From contig NZ_CP090898.1 of NCBI RefSeq assembly GCF_023078835.1, positions 1,552,045-1,616,044 on the forward strand: 64,000 bases of DNA. The letters are read 5' to 3'. Position numbers and translations under genes: made by a program. The DNA is from Synechococcus sp. NB0720_010 (GTDB lineage Bacteria > Cyanobacteriota > Cyanobacteriia > PCC-6307 > Cyanobiaceae). Each line of letters begins with the position of its first letter. The first letter of the stretch is position 1. Of the stretch, positions 59,189-64,000 are shown piece after piece. The notes under the pieces were generated by a model that was given only the letters and a program-made list of their open reading frames with translations, searched no databases and had not been told where the DNA came from.

Positions 59189-60382
59189 TCAGGTGGCCTT
59201 AATGGCTTGCTCCTGGGTCTTGGTCCAGGCGGAGGTGCAGAGGATGCGGTTGCGGTCGCAGCGATCGGCGTAGCGGGTGGCGATCTCCACCACTTCCTTC
59301 AGCAGACCGTCATCCAGGGTGGTGGGGTTGAGGCCCAGCTCGATGAAACAGCGGTTATCAACGATCAGGTCGTTTTCCACCGCCTCGTTGCGGGGGTTGG
59401 GGAGGTTGTTGACCTGGGCTCCGGTGAGGGCGGCGACTTTCTTGGCGAGCTCACCCACCTGATGGCTTTCGGTCATCTGGTTGAAGATCTTCACCCGCTC
59501 TCCCTTGCTGGGGGGGTTCTCCAGGGCCAGCTGGACGCACTTCACCGAGTCACGGATGTGGATGAAGGCGCGGGTCTGGCCGCCGGTGCCGTGCACGGTC
59601 AGGGGATAGCCGATGGCCGCCTGCATCAAGAAGCGGTTGAGCACCGTGCCGTAGTCGCCGTCGTAGTCGAAGCGGTTGGTCAGGCGCGGGTCGCGGTCGG
59701 TGGCTTCGGTGTTGGTGCCCCAGACGATGCCCTGGTGCAGGTCGGTGATGCGGACCTGGTCGTTTTTGTTGTAGTAGAGGAAGAGCAGCTGATCCAGCGT
59801 CTTGGTCATGTGATAGACGCTGCCCGGGCTGGCCGGGTGGAGGATTTCCTCCTCGAAGCGGCTGCCATCGGGCTGGGGCACCTCCACCTTCAGGTAGCCC
59901 TCGGGGATGGTGGCGCCGCGGTGGGAGCCATAGCCATAGACGCCCATGGTGCCCAGGTGCACGACATGGCAGTCGAGGCCGGTCTCAACGATGGCGGCCA
60001 GCAGGTTGTGGGTGCCGTTGACGTTGTTGTCGACGGTGTAGCGCTTGGTGGCGCTGCTCTTCATCGAGTAAGGCGCAGCCCGCTGCTCGGCGAAGTGCAC
60101 CACGGAGTCGGGTCGCTCAGCCAGCAGCAGATCCACCAACCGCTGGTACTCATGGGCGATGTCCATGTGCACGAAGCGCATGGGCTTGCCGCCGATCTCC
60201 TCCCAGGCCTTCAGCCGCTCGCCAATGCTGGTGATGGGAGTCAGTGACTCCACTTCGAGGTCAATATCGATCTTGCGTCGGCTCAGGTTGTCGACGATGA
60301 CCACATCGTGGCCCTGGTCGGCCAGGTTCACGGCACAAGGCCAGCCACAGAAGCCGTCACCGCCGAGAACGAAAACCTTCAC
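59189..60382 (-). CDS. sqdB: UDP-sulfoquinovose synthase SqdB
   Basis: Extended SDR enzyme that converts UDP-glucose and sulfite to UDP-sulfoquinovose. A 397-aa protein: VFVLGGDGFCGWPCAVNLAD (Rossmann loop), DNLSRRKIDIDLEVESLTPI, HLGTMGVYGYGSHRG, and YHMTKTLDQLLFLYY with the catalytic Tyr/Lys. The GDGFCGWP sequence is diagnostic of SqdB. First gene of sqdB-sqdX. Confidence 0.96.
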   Translation of the reverse strand: MKVFVLGGDGFCGWPCAVNLADQGHDVVIVDNLSRRKIDIDLEVESLTPITSIGERLKAWEEIGGKPMRFVHMDIAHEYQRLVDLLLAERPDSVVHFAEQRAAPYSMKSSATKRYTVDNNVNGTHNLLAAIVETGLDCHVVHLGTMGVYGYGSHRGATIPEGYLKVEVPQPDGSRFEEEILHPASPGSVYHMTKTLDQLLFLYYNKNDQVRITDLHQGIVWGTNTEATDRDPRLTNRFDYDGDYGTVLNRFLMQAAIGYPLTVHGTGGQTRAFIHIRDSVKCVQLALENPPSKGERVKIFNQMTESHQVGELAKKVAALTGAQVNNLPNPRNEAVENDLIVDNRCFIELGLNPTTLDDGLLKEVVEIATRYADRCDRNRILCTSAWTKTQEQAIKAT

Positions 60383-60438
60383 CGCTGGACTCCTGCTGAA
60401 CGAGCATTTGCTCCGTCAGGGCAAGCTACTACAGGGAT

Positions 60439-60606
60439 TCAGCTGATTCCTACCGCAACGGCCATCATCAGGATCACCAACAGAGCGCCGCCGATTAGGA
60501 GCACTTTGCTGTTGGCGCCACGGGCCTCACCGGCCTCGATCACCTCCATCCGGGGCTCCCGGGCGAAGGCATTGAGCCTGCCGCCGTCCTCTTCTGTGAC
60601 CTGCAT
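60439..60606 (-). CDS. psb34: Psb34-like small photosystem II assembly protein
   Basis: A 55-aa protein with one C-terminal membrane helix (VLLIGGALLVILMMAVAVG). The N-terminal EDGGRLNAFAREPRMEV is the hallmark of the cyanobacterial ssl1498/Psb34 family, which binds PSII assembly intermediates in the thylakoid. This protein is too short for most gene finders. It lies 56 bp upstream of sqdB and in the same direction, possibly one unit with the sulfolipid genes, since SQDG is also bound in photosystem II. Confidence 0.8.
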   Translation of the reverse strand: MQVTEEDGGRLNAFAREPRMEVIEAGEARGANSKVLLIGGALLVILMMAVAVGIS

Positions 60607-60675
60607 CGCATGGGCAAGTGGTTGAGGCGACAGTACGGACGAAGTCGGGACTTGACTCGCACCTGTGCGGAAGCT

Positions 60676-61488
60676 TTATGTGCCGACCCGTCCGCCCGTG
60701 GGGGAACTGGGGTTGGCCTCGCCGCGGATGGGCAGACGGCCGGCATGAAAGGCGGTGCGTCCGGCTTCGCAGGCCATGGCCATCGCCCGGGCCATGGCAG
60801 CTGGATTCCCAGCTAGGGCGATGGCGCTGTTGATGAGCAGCGCATCGGCTCCCATTTCCATCGCTTGGGCGGCTTCGCTTGGAACGCCCAGGCCGGCATC
60901 GACGACGACCGGAACCGAAGCGTTCTCGATGATCAGGGCGATGTTGGCGGCATTGCGGATGCCTTGGCCGGAACCAATCGGTGAGCCCAGGGGCATGACC
61001 GTCGCGCAGCCGGCCTCCTCCAGCCGTTTGGCCAAGAGGGGGTCGGCATTGATATAGGGAAGAACGGTGAATCCCTCCTTCACCAGCTGTTCGGCGGCCT
61101 CCAGGGTCCCGATTGGATCGGGCAGCAGGTGTTTGGAGTCGGGGATCACCTCCAGCTTGACGAAGGTGTTGTCTTCTTGTCCGGCCAACTTCGCGAGTTC
61201 TCGCCCCAGTCGGGCCACGCGAATGGCTTCCTCGGCGGTGGCACAGCCGGCGGTGTTGGGGAGCATCCAGATTCGACTCCAATCCACCGCTTCCATCAGG
61301 CCTTCATGGCCTGCGGCTTGGGACTGCACCCGTCGCACGGCCACGGTGACGATCTCGCAGGCGCTTGATTCGAGGCTGGCCTGCATGGCCTGCAGGCTGG
61401 GGTACTTACCCGTGCCCGTCATCAAACGGCTGCGGAAGTGTCGCCCGCCGATGATCAGGTCGTCAGCGTGCAGCGGCTCTGCAGACAC
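60676..61488 (-). CDS. thiG: Thiazole synthase
   Basis: Forms the thiazole ring of thiamine. GTG 61488 gives 270 aa starting [20 protein letters not shown], in keeping with ThiG length. [54 protein letters not shown] and [19 protein letters not shown] are characteristic; the last contains the phosphate-binding loop. The longer frame to 61761 reads into the divergent gene's 5' region. Confidence 0.93.
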   Translation of the reverse strand: MSAEPLHADDLIIGGRHFRSRLMTGTGKYPSLQAMQASLESSACEIVTVAVRRVQSQAAGHEGLMEAVDWSRIWMLPNTAGCATAEEAIRVARLGRELAKLAGQEDNTFVKLEVIPDSKHLLPDPIGTLEAAEQLVKEGFTVLPYINADPLLAKRLEEAGCATVMPLGSPIGSGQGIRNAANIALIIENASVPVVVDAGLGVPSEAAQAMEMGADALLINSAIALAGNPAAMARAMAMACEAGRTAFHAGRLPIRGEANPSSPTGGRVGT

Positions 61489-61566
61489 AGGGATGTGATC
61501 AGCTGTGTTGAGACCGTACCGCGCAGCCCTGTCGTCCTTAGCGTGGGGCCACTTGATGGCGCCACC

Positions 61567-62070
61567 GTGATCCCTTTGCTGTTGGCTGCAGTCCCGCTGA
61601 CCACCGAGGCCATTGCTCCCAGTCAGAGCACTCCATACGAGGAAAACTTCGGCATGGCGGCCACCGTCCGCCAATTTGATCCGGTCGCGCGTGCGGCGCA
61701 GTTGGTGCAGGAGCTGCCTCGGATTTGGTCGGGTAGCTACACGCCTTTTGGCACCGCTCAAGCGGCCAGCGCACGCTTGACCCTTTCGTCGCTGAGGGCC
61801 TTAGGGCAAATGGTGGATGTCCGAGGCGAGATCACCCTTGGCTCCTCCACCATTCCTGTGCAAGGCAACTTGAATGCGGCGTCGGATCAATTGGACTTGT
61901 TGCTGCTTGGGAATTACCCCAGCGCAGATCTCCAGGACGGCGGCTCGTTCGCGGGTCTGCAGGGCTTCACCTTGTCTGGATGGTCTGCCCCTCGGCTGAC
62001 GAACCCTGGCGGACAACTCGTGATGACTCCGGAGACCAGCGCCGCTCCAGCCATTCGCGGTCTGTGGTGA
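61567..62070 (+). CDS. Exported conserved hypothetical protein
   Basis: A 167-aa protein from GTG 61567. The N-terminus [20 protein letters not shown] looks like a short signal peptide. The mature part is beta-rich ([40 protein letters not shown]). Function unknown. An ATG further in (61654) would lack the signal. Ends 1 bp before the convergent TPR gene. Confidence 0.55.
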   Translation: MIPLLLAAVPLTTEAIAPSQSTPYEENFGMAATVRQFDPVARAAQLVQELPRIWSGSYTPFGTAQAASARLTLSSLRALGQMVDVRGEITLGSSTIPVQGNLNAASDQLDLLLLGNYPSADLQDGGSFAGLQGFTLSGWSAPRLTNPGGQLVMTPETSAAPAIRGLW

Positions 62071-62071
62071 T

Positions 62072-62593
62072 CTAGGCGGCCGTGCGCTCCAGCCGCTTGA
62101 GCCGACGCTTTGCTGTTTTGTTGGCGGCGTCGAGCTCGAGCACCTTGGCGTAGGTCTCTTTGGCCTCGTCGCTTTTCTGTTGCTTTTCCAGCGCGAAGGC
62201 CAGGTTGTTGAGGGCGACGGGGTAGTCCGACTTGGCCCGCAGGGCTGCGCGGTAGTGCTTGATCGCGCCGCTGTAATTGCTTTGGGCCGCCAGGGCAAAG
62301 CCCAGGGCGTTTTCGATCAGGGCCTGGGCCTCGCTGGGTTCGCCGCTGGCTCGCTTGGCGGCGAGCTTCAGGTTTTCCGTGGCTTGCCCGTAGAGGCGTT
62401 TGCGCAGCTGAACTGAGGCCAATTCGTAGAGGTCGCCGGCACTCTTGTCGCCGGCCTTGGCCTGTGCTTCGAGGCGTGCCAGTGCGGACTCGTCGCGGCG
62501 GACCCGCAGGATCTGCCGTGCGACGAGCACCGCTGCGGTGCCCAGCAACAACAAAAGCCCAATCAGGTAGGCCTGTGGGAGTGAAACATCCAT
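62072..62593 (-). CDS. Ycf37-like TPR protein (photosystem I assembly)
   Basis: A 173-aa protein. One N-terminal membrane helix (YLIGLLLLLGTAAVLVARQI) then RRDESALARLEAQAK and three TPR-like repeats (DLYELASVQLRKRLYGQATE, GFALAAQSNYSGAIKHYRAA, NLAFALEKQQKSDEAKETYA). Architecture, length and the leading motif agree with Ycf37, which helps photosystem I assembly or stability in thylakoids. Assigned by similarity remembered, not by search. Confidence 0.7.
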   Translation of the reverse strand: MDVSLPQAYLIGLLLLLGTAAVLVARQILRVRRDESALARLEAQAKAGDKSAGDLYELASVQLRKRLYGQATENLKLAAKRASGEPSEAQALIENALGFALAAQSNYSGAIKHYRAALRAKSDYPVALNNLAFALEKQQKSDEAKETYAKVLELDAANKTAKRRLKRLERTAA

Positions 62594-62634
62594 TGACCGA
62601 CCGGACTGGGCTTAGTTGTGATTGAAGGGGGCGT

Positions 62635-62982
62635 TCAGCTCTTGGCGGCGCCCACGACAGTGGCGAAGCTGGTGGGATCCAGCACGGCCAGCTGGGCCAG
62701 CATCTTGCGGTTCAGCTGCACGTCAGCCTTCTTCAGGCCGCCGATCAGACGGCTGTAGCTCAGGCCATTCAGGCGAGCAGCAGCGTTGATACGGGCGATC
62801 CAAAGACGACGGAAGTCGCGCTTGCGGCGGCGACGGTCGCGGTAGGCGTTGCAGAGCGCCTTCATCACCCGCTGGTTGGCGGTCCGGAACAGGGTGCCGT
62901 TGCCACCACGGAAGCCACGCGCAAGGCGAAGGATCTTGTTGCGGCGTTTACGGGCGACGTTGCCCCTCTTAACGCGGGCCAT
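62635..62982 (-). CDS. rplT: 50S ribosomal protein L20
   Basis: A 115-aa very basic protein that binds 23S rRNA early in 50S assembly. [20 protein letters not shown] at the N-terminus and [20 protein letters not shown] in the middle are diagnostic. The L35 gene is 44 bp upstream in the same direction; infC is not in this window. Confidence 0.97.
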   Translation of the reverse strand: MARVKRGNVARKRRNKILRLARGFRGGNGTLFRTANQRVMKALCNAYRDRRRRKRDFRRLWIARINAAARLNGLSYSRLIGGLKKADVQLNRKMLAQLAVLDPTSFATVVGAAKS

Positions 62983-63026
62983 GAATAGTTCTCAGTGAAT
63001 GTTGAAACTGCTGTGAGGTGAAGCGA

Positions 63027-63224
63027 TCAGCTGTAAGGGAGCATGGCCTTCACGTTGTCCGCATCACGCTCGTCAACCACGGCCATGGTGCCGAGGAAGC
63101 GCTTGCGCTTAGGGCTCTTGTGATCGAGCAGGTGATTGCGGAAAGCGTGCCGGCGCATGAACTTCCCGGTGCCGGTCGCTTTGAACCGCTTGGCGGCTGC
63201 TTTGCGGGTCTTGAGCTTCGGCAT
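63027..63224 (-). CDS. rpmI: 50S ribosomal protein L35
   Basis: A 65-aa basic protein: [20 protein letters not shown] then [20 protein letters not shown], the standard L35 sequence. Cotranscribed with rplT. A divergent SpoIID-domain gene begins 92 bp away. Confidence 0.97.
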   Translation of the reverse strand: MPKLKTRKAAAKRFKATGTGKFMRRHAFRNHLLDHKSPKRKRFLGTMAVVDERDADNVKAMLPYS

Positions 63225-63316
63225 TGTCTACGCGCTCGTGCACAAACGATGAGAGTAAGACTTCAGAGTGCCTTCCGCCAACTCCCCCTAGGGTTTGGCT
63301 CGGATCCAGTCAGGCG

Positions 63317-64000
63317 ATGCAGCGTTCCTTGATGGCGGTCCTCGCCGCGTCCTGTCTCCTGGCGGGCTGCCAAGGAACGGATGCCCAGGCCCAGGCCCTG
63401 ACCCACCGGCCAGTGCCCGCCCCGCCAAGGGTGGATGGTGCCCAGCCCGTGCTCTGGGTGGCTCTAGCGGACCATCTGGGGGCCGCGCCGCTGCAGCTGG
63501 TGGCGGCTGCTTCTGTGGTGAGGCTCAGCGATGCCTCCGGCTTTCAAGCCAGTGGCCAGCGCCTGTCCTTGCGCTGGAGACCCAAGCCGCTGAGCGAGCC
63601 GCTCACGATTCGCCGGCGGGTGCTGGGGCCGTTCTCCAGCTTTGAGACCGCTGAGCAGGCCGCCCTGGCTTGGCGTCGTCTCGGAGCAAAGGCGGTGGTC
63701 GCCCACCCCGGGGAGTGGGAGGTCTGGGCTGCCCCGGACCAGCCTGTTCCGCCGGCCTACGGCTCCAAGGTTGAAGAGAAGGTTGTCAGTGAGGTCTTGA
63801 CCCTGCAGCTGGAACGGCCCGATGGCTGGAGAGATCTCCAGGGGCCTGTTCGGATTGAAGCCTCCGCTGGCCTGCGCTGGCAGGGCGGGGTCTTCCAGGG
63901 GCCCTTCCGCCTGCAGCCCGACGCCTATGGCAGTTGGACCCTGGTGGAGCAGGTGCCCTTAGAGCGCTATCTCCACGGTGTCGTGCCCCATGAGATCGGT
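63317..64000 (+). CDS. SpoIID/LytB-domain lipoprotein, 3' end outside window
   Basis: Open to the window end (228 codons). N-terminal lipobox AASCLLAGCQGTDAQ puts Cys at residue ~19. The segment near the window edge, QVPLERYLHGVVPHEIG, is the start of the SpoIID catalytic domain, whose members cleave peptidoglycan side chains or glycan strands. The preceding 200 residues are beta-rich. In cyanobacteria the family probably acts in wall remodelling. ATG 63317 was preferred to the GTG-led longer frame. Confidence 0.8.
   Translation, partial: MQRSLMAVLAASCLLAGCQGTDAQAQALTHRPVPAPPRVDGAQPVLWVALADHLGAAPLQLVAAASVVRLSDASGFQASGQRLSLRWRPKPLSEPLTIRRRVLGPFSSFETAEQAALAWRRLGAKAVVAHPGEWEVWAAPDQPVPPAYGSKVEEKVVSEVLTLQLERPDGWRDLQGPVRIEASAGLRWQGGVFQGPFRLQPDAYGSWTLVEQVPLERYLHGVVPHEIG

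Overview
This window is a GC-rich cyanobacterial chromosome segment, most like the picocyanobacterial Synechococcus/Cyanobium lineage. The evidence is the set of oxygenic-phototroph genes: ndhS, a Psb34-type small membrane protein, a Ycf37-like TPR protein, sqdB-sqdX for sulfolipid, a gap2-type GAPDH and a pilB-pilT-pilC cluster. Most of the sequence is tightly packed housekeeping genes with short spacers, stop/start overlaps and several convergent overlaps.

Layout. 1-2571: manC (cut by the window edge), rimM, ndhS, rnc. 2578-10377: a 7.8 kb foreign island flanked by a perfect 21-bp direct repeat that is the 3' end of rnpB. It carries an SGNH hydrolase, small DNA-binding proteins, a frameshifted beta-barrel gene, two tandem secreted mini-proteins and a toprim/primase-like gene that runs into the attachment site. 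10357-10842: rnpB and tRNA-Arg(CCT). 10935-26153: small conserved genes, an ackA-glgP-xfp cluster for glycogen breakdown and acetate formation, a cation/proton antiporter, an ICMT-like methyltransferase, dusA, a HI0933-type flavoprotein and the type IV pilus motor genes. 26249-37611: grpE-dnaJ-tusA-like-rsgA, ebfC, murB-murC, gap2, thiL, a cyclophilin, efp-accB and pdxA. 37623-47466: an SDR protein, HNH nuclease, SNF2 helicase, an AbrB-like transporter, small hypotheticals, tRNA-Gly(CCC), an aminotransferase, cbiD and guaA.

47455-55141: a second 7.7 kb island at the 3' end of guaA. An 11-bp core repeat encodes the last guaA codons at both ends, and tandem CTACCCCGT arm-type repeats lie just inside both ends. 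It carries a tyrosine integrase, a leftward cluster of short genes ending in a terminator (including two ribbon-helix-helix proteins and an HUH-motif replication initiator), a ParB/DUF3102-like protein, a rightward run of very small genes and a serine recombinase. 55212-64000: a small membrane protein, PBP2, sqdX-sqdB, psb34, thiG, ycf37-like, rplT-rpmI and a SpoIID-domain lipoprotein cut by the window edge.

The most interesting observation concerns the first island. In the integrated state the primase-like frame has no ATG, GTG, TTG or CTG codon between the rnpB end and its zinc finger. If the two 21-bp repeats recombine and the island circularises, the frame becomes continuous with an ATG-started reading frame now stranded upstream of rnc, giving one 467-codon ORF across attP. 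Integration would then split the element's own replication gene. The same joining places a leftward small gene and a palindromic GGGATATCC operator region upstream of it. All of this comes from reading the sequence; no database search was run.
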